Below are positions 51,344 through 59,838 of a DNA stretch of 64,000 nucleotides, piece after piece. Position 1 is the stretch's first letter, and the number at the start of each line of letters is the position of its first letter. The notes below the pieces were generated by a model, which searched no databases, was not told the DNA's origin, and saw only the letters and a program-made list of their open reading frames with translations. Source of the DNA: Paraflavitalea soli (GTDB taxonomy: Bacteria; Bacteroidota; Bacteroidia; Chitinophagales; Chitinophagaceae); assembly GCF_003555545.1 (NCBI RefSeq), contig NZ_CP032157.1, forward strand, positions 4,096,546 through 4,160,545, given 5' to 3'. Both the position numbers and the translations under genes were made by a program.

Positions 51344-52766
51344 ATTGTTTTAGGAGGTTGCTGCCCCGCGACAGGGAAATGAAAACAGTAATTAAAATAA
51401 GTCCGGCAGTAACACGATAGGCCATTTGCATGCCATCGATCTGCGCAGCTATACTTTCAGGGGACACGAGGTGGTGCATGGAGTAGCTATTCCGTGTAGC
51501 ATACCAGACCGTAGCGCCCAATGATATGCCAAATACGAGGCCCAGGTTGCGCATGAAGGCAATGAGGCTGCTGGCTATTCCCCGCTCTGCTACGGGTGCT
51601 GAATTGAGTGCGCTGCTGCTGTTGGGTGATTGAAAAAACCCGAACCCCAGGCTCATGAGAGCAATACGCCAGGTGGCATCGTGCCAGGTCCATTGATCAT
51701 GGAGGAAGGAAAGGAGGAAATGCCCGGTGGCCATGAGAAGAAGACCCGCACTGGCGATCCATCGTGCGCCCATTTTATCGGACAGGTATCCTCCAATCGG
51801 TGCTGCAATGCTTAATGTGAGGGGGCCGGCAAGCATAATAAACCCCGCATTTTGCGGGCTAAGCCTCAGCAGCTGTTGCAGGAAGAAAGGCAATACATAG
51901 AGGTTGGAACCATTGGCAATAAAGGCCAGTCCGGTGGCAGCGAGGGCTGCGGTGAGTGGCTTGATCCGGAATAATTTCAATTGGAGCAAAGGGGCAGGGT
52001 ATCTCTTTTCCCAATAAAAAAAACAGCCCAACAACAAGATACCTGCCGCTATCAGGAACATAACTGTTGGATGTGCCCAACCATGATCGGGGGATGCACC
52101 GAAGTCAACACCGGTAAGCAAGCTGGTGACACCTACCAGGAACAATAAAGCGCCGGGAATATCAAATCCCTTGCTGCCGGCCACTGCACTCGCCGGTAAT
52201 ACTACGGAAGCTCTCCAGATAGCAATGAGGCCAATCGGCACATTCACAAAGAAGATACTCTCCCATCCAAAGTGCTGCAACAATAAACCGCCTGCTACAG
52301 GACCAGTAGTGCTGCCTGCCGCTACGGCGGTGCCCAGTAAGCCCAATGCCTTACCCCGTTCCTGTTGTGAAAAAGCATCGCCGATAATGGCGGGACCAAT
52401 CGCAAAGATCATAGAAGCACCTAATCCCTGTACCAGGCGGAAGACAACCAATGACCATAAAGACCAGGAAATGCCACACAGAAAAGAGCCCAGGATAAAA
52501 ACACCAAAGCCTGTCATGTATACCCTTTTCCGGCCAAACATATCGGAGAGACGGCCCATGATGAGGAGGGTACTGGTAGTAACGAGCAGGTAGCTGAGCA
52601 CGATCCATTCCACATTGTCGCCGGTATTCAGTTCCCTGCGTATAGTAGGCAGCGCTATATTAACGATGCTGCTATCGAGGGTGGCCATGAAGGAACCAAA
52701 GGCTACTGTACCCAATACCATCCATTTATTGGGTACAGTAGTATTTTGCACAGGAGGTGGTAACAT
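51342..52766 (-). CDS. MFS exporter, DHA2 (EmrB/QacA) family
   Basis: This 474-residue protein has 14 membrane helices and the DHA2 motifs: ATLDSSIVNIALPTIRRE (motif D1), GRLSDMFGRKRVYMTGF (loop motif A) and GPVAGGLLLQHFGWESIFFVN (motif C, GPxxGG, diagnostic of antiporters). Such exporters remove drugs or toxic metabolites in exchange for protons. No periplasmic adaptor (EmrA) or TolC gene is beside it. An exact minus-strand TACATTTG box lies 23 nt before the ATG, with TTTC 17 nt upstream of it. Confidence 0.93.
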   Translation of the reverse strand: MLPPPVQNTTVPNKWMVLGTVAFGSFMATLDSSIVNIALPTIRRELNTGDNVEWIVLSYLLVTTSTLLIMGRLSDMFGRKRVYMTGFGVFILGSFLCGISWSLWSLVVFRLVQGLGASMIFAIGPAIIGDAFSQQERGKALGLLGTAVAAGSTTGPVAGGLLLQHFGWESIFFVNVPIGLIAIWRASVVLPASAVAGSKGFDIPGALLFLVGVTSLLTGVDFGASPDHGWAHPTVMFLIAAGILLLGCFFYWEKRYPAPLLQLKLFRIKPLTAALAATGLAFIANGSNLYVLPFFLQQLLRLSPQNAGFIMLAGPLTLSIAAPIGGYLSDKMGARWIASAGLLLMATGHFLLSFLHDQWTWHDATWRIALMSLGFGFFQSPNSSSALNSAPVAERGIASSLIAFMRNLGLVFGISLGATVWYATRNSYSMHHLVSPESIAAQIDGMQMAYRVTAGLILITVFISLSRGSNLLKQ

Positions 52767-52789
52767 CTACGCTGCCATTTGATGTAGAC

Positions 52790-52797
52790 CAAATGTA
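52790..52797 (-). promoter_or_regulatory. Promoter for the DHA2 exporter gene (TACATTTG)
   Basis: This exact minus-strand TAnnTTTG match has TTTC 17 nt upstream (near 52814-52818), the best -33/-7 spacing seen in this window. Confidence 0.55.
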
Positions 52798-52818
52798 TGA
52801 ATAATTGGAAAAAAGAAA

Positions 52819-52839
52819 CCGCCCCGAAAACGGTGGCGG
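52819..52839 (-). terminator. Terminator downstream of the small secreted gene
   Basis: CCGCC, CCG, AAAA, CGG, T and GGCGG form a stem with a single bulge. The minus strand continues into TTTCTTTTTT. It lies 30 bp past the stop of the 52869-53165 gene. Confidence 0.6.
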
Positions 52840-52868
52840 CCTCTACCCTTTTAACGAACTTTAGTTTA

Positions 52869-53165
52869 TCATCTGGTACCCTGAAAAGAAGTTGAATGAT
52901 CGTCAGGAAATTCTTTGACGATACCGTTGATAGCCTTCAAGGCATGCAGGTTGAGCATAGACGCCTGACCTTGCAATACCGGTTCCTCGTTTGTTGGATC
53001 GTCATTGAGTACCACTTCTGAAGCATGTACCATGGGTACTAACTTCCACTTAGCCATCACGCCGATTTTGTTGTTATGTCCCATCTTAGCTGTAGCCTCT
53101 ATCACTGTTGCCAGCATACTGGTCAACACCAACATCACGGCGGGTAAAATAATTTTCCTGTTCAT
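52869..53165 (-). CDS. Small secreted protein of unknown function
   Basis: This 98-residue protein has a signal peptide (MNRKIILPAVMLVLTSMLATVIEATA) and a mature part of about 72 residues without cysteine (KWKLVPMVHASEVVLNDDPTNE, then SMLNLHALKAINGIVKEF). I recognise no family. Support comes from the ATG, the signal peptide and a following terminator. It lies downstream of the LytTR/LytS pair on the same strand, separated by 212 bp that contain a CGACGAAATG inverted repeat also seen upstream of the kinase gene, so it may be a target of that system. Confidence 0.6.
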   Translation of the reverse strand: MNRKIILPAVMLVLTSMLATVIEATAKMGHNNKIGVMAKWKLVPMVHASEVVLNDDPTNEEPVLQGQASMLNLHALKAINGIVKEFPDDHSTSFQGTR

Positions 53166-53324
53166 AGCTGTACTTTTTTAGGAAGGAGAAAGAAAAAAGC
53201 AACCCCGCCAGCCAGCAAAAAATTACCACCCTCTGTCATTTTTTCGTCTGGCAGGATTGCGAATACAAAAGTAGGCTGGTGAGGAAACGCCAGGCAGGCT
53301 GAAACTACCAATGGGGATCAAGAT

Positions 53325-53352
53325 CGACGAAATGAGCAATAGCATTTCATCG
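53325..53352. promoter_or_regulatory. Inverted repeat CGACGAAATG-N8-CATTTCATCG, candidate LytTR operator
   Basis: Two 10-nt arms with one mismatch flank 8 nt. The left arm recurs exactly at 55251-55260 upstream of the kinase gene. It lies 160-190 bp upstream of the small secreted gene. It could instead be a 3' hairpin of the regulator gene (the mismatch is a G-U on the minus strand). Confidence 0.45.
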
Positions 53353-53377
53353 GTAAATAGGGTGGTTCGTCGGAGGT

Positions 53378-54118
53378 TTAGTACATTAAGCGGCGTAAGT
53401 CGTCTGTATAGCTACGGCTCACCTTTAAAGAGACATTGTTGGAGGTAACTACCAGTATACCATTGTCTTCGCGGTATACTTCTTTAATGTGGCTGATGTT
53501 GACAATATAGGAGCGGTGAATGCGTATGAAATAACGGGGATCGAGGCGTTGCACGATCACCCCTATGCCATAGTTGCTGAGGTAGTTTTTCTTTTCGGTA
53601 TGCAGGCGGGTATAATCGCGTTCTGCCTCCAGGTAAATGATATCAGTGGTTTGAATATTGGTCATTTTATTACCGCTCTCCACCAGAATCCTTTCTGAAT
53701 AGGTGGTGGCATTGCTGCCAGCCTGGTCTACCAGGTTTTTAACTGCTTCCATGGCGGCAGCACCAGGCCTTAGCAACACTTTGGATACGGCCTGCCTGAA
53801 GCGTTCGAGGGTATAGGGCTTGAGGAGGTAATCAATGGCATTGGAGTCGAAAGCTTTGAGGGCATATTGATCGTAAGCAGTGGTAAAGATGATCTGGGGT
53901 ACATGTACGATCTGCTGGATCACCTGGAAACCACTCAGACCTGGCATCTGCACATCGAGGAATACGAGGTCCGGCTCCAGCCGGTTAATAGCGGTTACGG
54001 CTTCCTGGCCATGACTGCATTCGCCAATGATCTGCAACTCTTCAAAAGCACCGAGGTACTGGCGTATCACCAGGCGTGCTGCATCTTCATCATCAATGAT
54101 TAATACTTTCTTTGCCAT
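53378..54118 (-). CDS. LytTR-family response regulator
   Basis: This 246-residue regulator has an intact receiver (acidic pair IDDED, phospho-acceptor Asp in PDLVFLDVQMPG, YDQYALKAFDSNAIDYLLKP with the conserved Lys) and a LytTR DNA-binding domain (TTDIIYLEAERDYTRLHT, LDPRYFIRIHRSYIVNI, VSLKVSRSYTDDLRRL). It pairs with the LytS-like kinase encoded 5 bp upstream and probably controls envelope or polysaccharide genes. CGACGAA-type motifs flank the pair. Confidence 0.95.
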   Translation of the reverse strand: MAKKVLIIDDEDAARLVIRQYLGAFEELQIIGECSHGQEAVTAINRLEPDLVFLDVQMPGLSGFQVIQQIVHVPQIIFTTAYDQYALKAFDSNAIDYLLKPYTLERFRQAVSKVLLRPGAAAMEAVKNLVDQAGSNATTYSERILVESGNKMTNIQTTDIIYLEAERDYTRLHTEKKNYLSNYGIGVIVQRLDPRYFIRIHRSYIVNISHIKEVYREDNGILVVTSNNVSLKVSRSYTDDLRRLMY

Positions 54119-54123
54119 AAGCG

Positions 54124-55206
54124 TTATAACGGAATGTAAAAATACGAAGTTAGTCCCGAAGGAGAATTGGCTTCCACAAAGAGCTCTTCATTGTACAGCC
54201 GCAGCAGGCGTTGCCGGGTATTCTTTAACCCGATACCTTCTGTGCGCTCCAATTGCTGCAGATCGCCTTTAAAGCCTACGCCGGTATCACTGATAACGAT
54301 CTTGGCATGACGGCCCTCGCGGATGCAGGAGATCTTGATGGTGCCGCCGCTGATGCTGCCACCGATGCCATGCTTCACCGCATTTTCCACCAGGGGTTGC
54401 AGCAGCATGGGCGGTATTAATAATTGGAGAACGGATTCATCTGTATTGTATTCCACTTTGAGCCTGGATTTAAAACGGTGCATTTCCAGTTCGATCCAGG
54501 TGCGTATGAAATCGAGTTCTTCTCCCAAAGTCACTTCATGCTTTTGTGAGCTGCGCAAGGCATAGCGGAAAGTGTCGGCCAGCCGGGCTATCAATACCCG
54601 GGTAGCTTCCATTTCCGGTGGTACGGTAGCACTGATTGAATTGAGGGTATTGAACAAAAAATGAGGTTGTATCTGGGCTTTCAGAGCGTTCACCTCGCTT
54701 TGATAAGCCAGGGAAAGCAATTCCTTTTCTTTTTCCAACTGGCGCTGGCTTTTTAACCAGAAATTGTACGCATGGAAAATAGAGAACTGGATAATGTAAA
54801 ATAAGAAGGGCAGGTAGTAAGCATGCCAATAGAAAAAATTGCCGTAATCCTTAAAGGTCAACCGGCAGATCACTTCTTCACTCCATCCACGGAAAAGCAG
54901 GAATAGTGAGAGCACCACCAGGTGGGCACCCAGCACCACCGGCAGGGGCCTCTTATTTAGTTTCTTAAAGAACAACCACCAGAGCGGAATGGTCAACAAT
55001 ATCTGTATGAAAATATGTATAAATACATCCAACAGGAGCCATATATAAATGCCGAAATGCTTTTTACCATTACTGATGGTTTGGAGGGCTATGTAAAAAA
55101 GGATGCCGTAAATAATGTTGAATAACAGCCACAACGATATTTCTCTCACTGTGATCGTCCAGAGGACGCGCTTCGACAATAGGTTTGCCCTGGCAATGCT
55201 GCTCAT
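54124..55206 (-). CDS. LytS/YehU-type sensor histidine kinase
   Basis: This 360-residue protein has four membrane helices in the first 150 residues, a short coiled coil (about 155-180), and a His_kinase domain with the phospho-acceptor in LKAQIQPHFLFNTLNSIS. The ATPase motifs are LVENAVKHGIGG (N box) and ISDTGVGFKGD (G1). There is no separate sensory domain, so the membrane bundle is probably the sensor. It is co-transcribed with the LytTR regulator (5 bp). Confidence 0.94.
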   Translation of the reverse strand: MSSIARANLLSKRVLWTITVREISLWLLFNIIYGILFYIALQTISNGKKHFGIYIWLLLDVFIHIFIQILLTIPLWWLFFKKLNKRPLPVVLGAHLVVLSLFLLFRGWSEEVICRLTFKDYGNFFYWHAYYLPFLFYIIQFSIFHAYNFWLKSQRQLEKEKELLSLAYQSEVNALKAQIQPHFLFNTLNSISATVPPEMEATRVLIARLADTFRYALRSSQKHEVTLGEELDFIRTWIELEMHRFKSRLKVEYNTDESVLQLLIPPMLLQPLVENAVKHGIGGSISGGTIKISCIREGRHAKIVISDTGVGFKGDLQQLERTEGIGLKNTRQRLLRLYNEELFVEANSPSGLTSYFYIPL

Positions 55207-55247
55207 TCAATAAAATTAGTATATCCTGGCCGTTCAGGAGGCGGGTT

Positions 55248-55261
55248 ATCCGACGAAATGG
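55248..55261. promoter_or_regulatory. ATCCGACGAAATGG motif upstream of the kinase gene
   Basis: It shares CGACGAAATG exactly with 53325-53334 and ATCCGACGA with 55330-55338. It is 42 bp upstream of the kinase ATG and is a candidate autoregulatory LytTR site. Confidence 0.4.
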
Positions 55262-55328
55262 AGTTTAGCTTCGATGAGTGGCAGCTATTACCGGCGCATC
55301 GACGGGGCAGGCCGACGGACGACGCTAT

Positions 55329-55342
55329 AATCCGACGAGATA
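55329..55342. promoter_or_regulatory. Second ATCCGACGA motif
   Basis: AATCCGACGAGATA repeats the preceding motif 82 bp further from the kinase gene, toward the divergent OmpA gene. GTTCGTCGGAGG at 53365-53376 is a third, inverted copy next to the regulator's stop codon. Confidence 0.35.
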
Positions 55343-55432
55343 CAACATAGTTCTGCCAATCATGTTACCAACCCTTCGTCTGCATATTGGTGCACTGGTA
55401 GCTTTCCGGGCTATAGCGGATAAGGGGCCTGC

Positions 55433-55440
55433 TAATTTTG
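55433..55440 (+). promoter_or_regulatory. Bacteroidota -7 box (TAATTTTG) for the OmpA-like gene
   Basis: This exact TAnnTTTG match lies 44 nt before the ATG. No TTTG at the right distance upstream. Confidence 0.4.
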
Positions 55441-55484
55441 TGGGGTTAACGATCAAAATATTTATCCCCCTCTAAATGTAAAAC

Positions 55485-56750
55485 ATGAAATACATTATTG
55501 CAGCAGGCGTGTTGTTGATAGCAGGTTCCGCACAAGGGCAATTATTGAATAAGCTCAAGAACCTGGCAAAAGATAAAGTAGAAAATAAAGTAGTGAAGGA
55601 ATCGGGTAAGGTAATGGACAGCGCCCTGGATGGTAAGGGCAAGAAGCCAGCACCAGCCACTTCCGATAAAACGGCTGCTGCCAGCACTGCTGCCGCACCG
55701 GCAGCCGGTGAACTGAAAGTATACAGTGCCTTTGACTTTATACCAGGCGACAAGGTGATCGCCTGGGAAGATTTTTCGCAGGATGCCAAAGGCGATTTCC
55801 CGGCCAAATGGAATACCAATGCGGGTGGGGAGATCGTAACCCTGGAAGGGCATCCCGGGCAATGGCTGGCGCTCTCCAAAACGGGGGTCTATATGCCGGA
55901 GTTCATCCCTACGCTGCCGGATAATTTCACCCTTGAATTTGACCTGGGTTGTAACCCTGACTTCCGCTACCTGTCATCACCTTTTACTTTTGCTATAGCA
56001 GCTTTAAAAACGCCGGAGCAATATACGCGGTATATGCAGGGATCGGGAGGGCGCACAGGTTTCACTACCTGGGTGCTGCCCAATTCGCCCAACGGGCAGA
56101 CGGGCAAAACAGGTTATGACGCAGATGTGAATGGGGAGTCCATATCACGCCTGCAGGACCAGGAAACTTCGCAGTTCCATGGCAAGACAAAGAACTTTAT
56201 GAAAGTGTCGATCTGGCGGCAGAAACAGCGGGTACGGATCTACTTCAACGAGCAGAAAGTAGTTGACGTAGCCAAGGGTCTTACAGCTACTGGTTATAAT
56301 GCCTTCGTACTCTCGCTCTCTACTGCCCGCACAGAACCTGATCAATATTTTATTTCCAATATCAGGCTGGCCGTGGGCGCCCCGGATATGCGCAACAAAC
56401 TGCTGACAGAAGGAAAATTCACGACCACGGGTATCTTATTTGACGTGAACAGTGACCGCATCAAACCTGAATCTTATGGCGTACTGAAAGAAATAGCCGG
56501 GGTATTAAAGGACAATGCCGCGCTGAAAGTAAAGATCACAGGGCATACGGACAGTGATGGAGAGGCCGCTTATAACCTCAACCTGTCGAAGCAGCGGGCA
56601 GCGGCTGTAAAGAAAGCGCTGGCCACGGAATTTGGTATTGATGTGGAACGCCTGGAAACGGACGGCAAGGGTGAAAGTGCTCCTGTAGATAAAGCTACTA
56701 CCCCGGCAGCCAAAGCCAATAACAGGCGGGTGGAGTTTGAAAAGCTGTAG
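55485..56750 (+). CDS. OmpA-family outer-membrane protein with lectin-like middle
   Basis: This 421-residue protein has a signal peptide (MKYIIAAGVLLIAGSAQGQ), a Lys/Ala-rich helix and low-complexity linker to about 80, a concanavalin-like beta-sandwich (about 95-300; DFSQDAKGDFPAKWNTN, LPDNFTLEFDLGC, FMKVSIWRQKQRVRIYFN) and a C-terminal OmpA peptidoglycan-binding domain (ILFDVNSDRIKPESYGVL, KITGHTDSDGEAAYNLNLS, NNRRVEF). It probably tethers the outer membrane to peptidoglycan, with the middle domain binding a glycan or protein. It is convergent with the membrane-protein gene, with 2 bp between stops. Confidence 0.9.
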   Translation: MKYIIAAGVLLIAGSAQGQLLNKLKNLAKDKVENKVVKESGKVMDSALDGKGKKPAPATSDKTAAASTAAAPAAGELKVYSAFDFIPGDKVIAWEDFSQDAKGDFPAKWNTNAGGEIVTLEGHPGQWLALSKTGVYMPEFIPTLPDNFTLEFDLGCNPDFRYLSSPFTFAIAALKTPEQYTRYMQGSGGRTGFTTWVLPNSPNGQTGKTGYDADVNGESISRLQDQETSQFHGKTKNFMKVSIWRQKQRVRIYFNEQKVVDVAKGLTATGYNAFVLSLSTARTEPDQYFISNIRLAVGAPDMRNKLLTEGKFTTTGILFDVNSDRIKPESYGVLKEIAGVLKDNAALKVKITGHTDSDGEAAYNLNLSKQRAAAVKKALATEFGIDVERLETDGKGESAPVDKATTPAAKANNRRVEFEKL

Positions 56751-56752
56751 AG

Positions 56753-57388
56753 CTATTGCTCCAATTCAACCAGGTAGCTTTCGAGCTCCTGCAGGTTCTT
56801 TTTCAACAGGTCATTCTTGCTGTCCCTGAAGAGTTGTAGCTTTTTTGCCAGCAGTACGAGTGCAGCAATGATCACTACGGGGATGACTGTAAGGCTCAAC
56901 CCTTCTGCCAGGCCCCGATGTTCAATAACCCTGGGTAAGAAAGTGAAAGGGAAAGTGATACCGGCGATAAAATAACACCACCATACCTTTCTGCTCATTA
57001 CCAAATGCTGGTCATTTACATGGATCACTTTGCGGAGGCTGGTAGCGAGGTTGTCGCGGCTAAGTTGTACGTTGCTGATATTCCTGTAAACCTTCCATAG
57101 CAAGACGGCAAATGTGAAGCAGGTAATGCCCTGTATAAACAAAGGAATGTAAAACACCGGCTGTTCATAATCAAAAGCATTGCCAGCGATGCAGGCGGCA
57201 AAAAAGAAGGTATAGAACAGGAAGAGGGCTGCCAGGGCGAGGTTCTTGCGACTCATGGCTGTCAATGTGGAGCCCGACCGTTCGCTGATCATGGACAGCA
57301 CGAGTTGCTCACTCAGTGTTTTTTGGGCGACCCATTTTGCATCGAGGGCTTTCCAGGCCATCTGTAGTTCTTCAAAATTCGTTTGCAT
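56753..57388 (-). CDS. Four-helix membrane protein overlapping sigma gene (putative anti-sigma)
   Basis: This 211-residue protein has a soluble head of about 45 residues, four membrane helices (about 48-68, 80-102, 135-153, 160-182) and a helical C-terminus (SKNDLLKKNLQELESYLVELEQ). Its start overlaps the ECF sigma gene by 17 bp, the arrangement of sigma/anti-sigma pairs. The head (ELQMAWKALDAKWVAQK) could contact the sigma factor. No ZAS zinc motif (HxxxCxxC) is seen. No other family is recognised. Confidence 0.7.
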   Translation of the reverse strand: MQTNFEELQMAWKALDAKWVAQKTLSEQLVLSMISERSGSTLTAMSRKNLALAALFLFYTFFFAACIAGNAFDYEQPVFYIPLFIQGITCFTFAVLLWKVYRNISNVQLSRDNLATSLRKVIHVNDQHLVMSRKVWWCYFIAGITFPFTFLPRVIEHRGLAEGLSLTVIPVVIIAALVLLAKKLQLFRDSKNDLLKKNLQELESYLVELEQ

Positions 57389-57878
57389 ATACTGTTAGTA
57401 TTTTTTCCAGTTTACTTTTGATCCTGTTGAGCTTTACGCCCACATTGTTGTTGCTGATACCGGCAATGGCCGCTATCTCATTGTAGGTACATCCATCGAG
57501 GTGCAGCAGGATCATGGCTTTTTCTATGGCGGATAATTGTTCGATGGCCTTGTACAAGTGCTTTACTTTTTCATCATCCCCACCCAGGGAAGCCGGGTCG
57601 GGAATATCAATGCCCGCTTCGGCGAGGGATACCTTGTGGGGGCTTTTGACGGCCTTCCTGAAATTGGATATGGCGGTATTCAGAGCCACCCGGTACAGCC
57701 AGGTGGAAAACTGCGCCTCCTGCCGGAAACTGCCATAGCCTTTCCACAATTGCAGCACGATCTCCTGGAATAGGTCCCTCCTGTCTTCGGGATCCTGGCA
57801 ATAGATGTTACAGACCTTGTAGATCATGCCGATATGCCGGTTTATGAGGGCAACAAACTCTGCTTCCAATAATGCCAT
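57372..57878 (-). CDS. RNA polymerase ECF-type sigma factor
   Basis: This 168-residue protein has sigma region 2 (NRHIGMIYKVCNIYCQDPEDRRDLFQEIVLQLWKGY-like segment, about 12-50) and region 4 (LSAIEKAMILLHLDGCTYNEIAAIAGIS, then GVKLNRIKSKLEKIL). The DRRDLFQEI motif is the core-binding helix. The start was taken at the ATG at 57878; an upstream TTG would add six residues. It overlaps the four-helix membrane-protein gene. It is less similar to the two other sigmas here than they are to each other. Confidence 0.93.
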   Translation of the reverse strand: MALLEAEFVALINRHIGMIYKVCNIYCQDPEDRRDLFQEIVLQLWKGYGSFRQEAQFSTWLYRVALNTAISNFRKAVKSPHKVSLAEAGIDIPDPASLGGDDEKVKHLYKAIEQLSAIEKAMILLHLDGCTYNEIAAIAGISNNNVGVKLNRIKSKLEKILTVYANEF

Positions 57879-58065
57879 TTGAATAGTTAATCGCAATAAG
57901 GGCTGAAAACTTACAGGATTCCCGCTATTTTTTTAAATTAACCTGCCGGGCAGCCTGCGCCGGTGTAACAAAGCTCCACAATTGGATACTAATGGAGGAC
58001 TATGGCCGCCTGGCGGTTGTGGGACAATTTATATTAACTTTAAACTTACTAAAAGTAACCGCTCC

Positions 58066-59823
58066 ATGAGAAAATCCCGCCTTTTATTACCCTTAACTAT
58101 AAGCCTTGCTCTTGCCTCTTTTGCACAGACCAATCCCGGTACAGGGAAAATAGAAAAGCTTTCGGGGCCTATTGTGATCAGCAAAGTGAATGTAGTCAAT
58201 GTGGTGACGGGAAAAGCGGAGGCCGATCAAACTATTGTGATCGAGGATGGCCGGATAACGGCTTATGGCCCTTCTAAAAAGATCAAGCCACTGGTCAATG
58301 CCACGGTAATTGACGGTACCGGCAAATACATCATGCCTGGGATGACGGATGCACATATTCACTTTTTCCAGAGTGGTGGTTTGTACACCAGGCCCGATGG
58401 GGTGAACCTTAACAAGGTATTTCCCTATGAGAAGGACCAGCAATGGGTGAAGGATAATCTTTATGGACTGATGGCGCGTTACCTGGCCTGCGGCATCACC
58501 ACGGTGATCGATGTGGGCGGCCCTATGAGCAACTACACGATCCGCGATTCGGTGAATGCTCGTCTTACTGCTCCGACGGCCTTTGTAACCGGGCCGCTTG
58601 TATCGACCTACCTGCCGCCCAACCTGGATAAAAAAGACCCGCCCATTGTGAAGGTGACCAGCGCAGAAGAAGCGAGGGCGCTGGTGAAAAAGCAGGTCCC
58701 CCTGAAACCAGATTTCATCAAGATATGGTATATCGTATTGCCTGGTCAAAAGGCGGAAACGACCTTACCCATTGTACAGGCTGCGATCGAGGAAAGCCAT
58801 GCCAATGGATTGAAGGTAGCGGTACATGCCACGCAATATGAAACGGCCAAACTGGCGGTGACTGCAGGTGCAGATATATTGGTGCACAGTGTGGATGATA
58901 AAGTACTGGACAATGACATGCTGCAATTGCTGAAAAGCAAACAAACGGTATACATACCCACGGTGCTGGTGGCGCAGAACTATAACCGCACTTTCACCCA
59001 GCAATTCAACTTCACAGGGCACGACTTCCGGTATGCCGACCCCTTTATGCTAGGAACTCAAATGGACCTTCAGCACCTGGATAAGAGTCAGCAGGTCTTC
59101 GACTATAAGAAAATGCGGAATGCGCTAAGGGTACCGGATAAAGAAGACAGCACCATACTCATCAACCTGAAACTGGCACAGGATGCCGGTGTATTGGTGG
59201 TAACGGGTACAGATGCGGGCAATATTGGTACGCACCATGCTTCTTCTTATTATGATGAATTGCTGGTAATGAAGCAGGCAGGGTTGAGCAATGCCGAGAT
59301 CATCCGGGCCGCCACGATCAATGCAGCCAAAGGCTTTGGTAAAGACAAGGATTATGGGAGTATTGAGAAAGGAAAGATCGCCGACCTGCTGTTACTGGAC
59401 AAAGATCCTTTGCAGGATATTACTATCCTGAGCCAGATCAATACAATTATCCACCGGGGATCGCTCATGCAAGCACAACAATTGCTGCCGGTAACGCCGG
59501 AGATATTGGCGCAGCAGCAACTGAATGCCTACAATGCAAGGAATATTGACGCCTTCCTGGAGCCTTATAGTGATAGTGTACGCATTTATGGCTTTCCCAA
59601 TACGCCTGTATTACAAGGAAAGGAAGCGATGCGCAAACAATACAGTGGTATGTTTGAAAGGACCAAGGACCTTCACTGTCAGGTGGTAAACCGTATTGTG
59701 CAAGGGGACACGGTGATCGACCATGAAAGTGTGACCTGGCTGGGCAGTAAAGAACCGATGAAAGCGATCGCCATTTATAAGATCAAAAATGGCAAGATCG
59801 CGGAGGTGTATTTTATTCAGTAA
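58066..59823 (+). CDS. Secreted amidohydrolase fused to an NTF2/SnoaL-like domain
   Basis: This 585-residue protein has a signal peptide (MRKSRLLLPLTISLALASFAQ), an amidohydrolase TIM barrel (about 30-470; metal-binding HIH in MTDAHIHFFQ, a metal His in VAVHATQYETA, and Asp in TGTDAGN) and a C-terminal alpha+beta cone of about 110 residues (LNAYNARNIDAFLEPYSDSV, then HCQVVNRIVQGDTVIDHE, KAIAIYKIKNGKIAEVYFI). The barrel resembles prolidase/imidazolonepropionase-type proteins of Bacteroidota. The fusion implies substrate shaping or dimer formation by the second domain. The ATG at 58066 begins the signal. Confidence 0.92.
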   Translation: MRKSRLLLPLTISLALASFAQTNPGTGKIEKLSGPIVISKVNVVNVVTGKAEADQTIVIEDGRITAYGPSKKIKPLVNATVIDGTGKYIMPGMTDAHIHFFQSGGLYTRPDGVNLNKVFPYEKDQQWVKDNLYGLMARYLACGITTVIDVGGPMSNYTIRDSVNARLTAPTAFVTGPLVSTYLPPNLDKKDPPIVKVTSAEEARALVKKQVPLKPDFIKIWYIVLPGQKAETTLPIVQAAIEESHANGLKVAVHATQYETAKLAVTAGADILVHSVDDKVLDNDMLQLLKSKQTVYIPTVLVAQNYNRTFTQQFNFTGHDFRYADPFMLGTQMDLQHLDKSQQVFDYKKMRNALRVPDKEDSTILINLKLAQDAGVLVVTGTDAGNIGTHHASSYYDELLVMKQAGLSNAEIIRAATINAAKGFGKDKDYGSIEKGKIADLLLLDKDPLQDITILSQINTIIHRGSLMQAQQLLPVTPEILAQQQLNAYNARNIDAFLEPYSDSVRIYGFPNTPVLQGKEAMRKQYSGMFERTKDLHCQVVNRIVQGDTVIDHESVTWLGSKEPMKAIAIYKIKNGKIAEVYFIQ

Positions 59824-59838
59824 AGTACCGGGGTCGGC

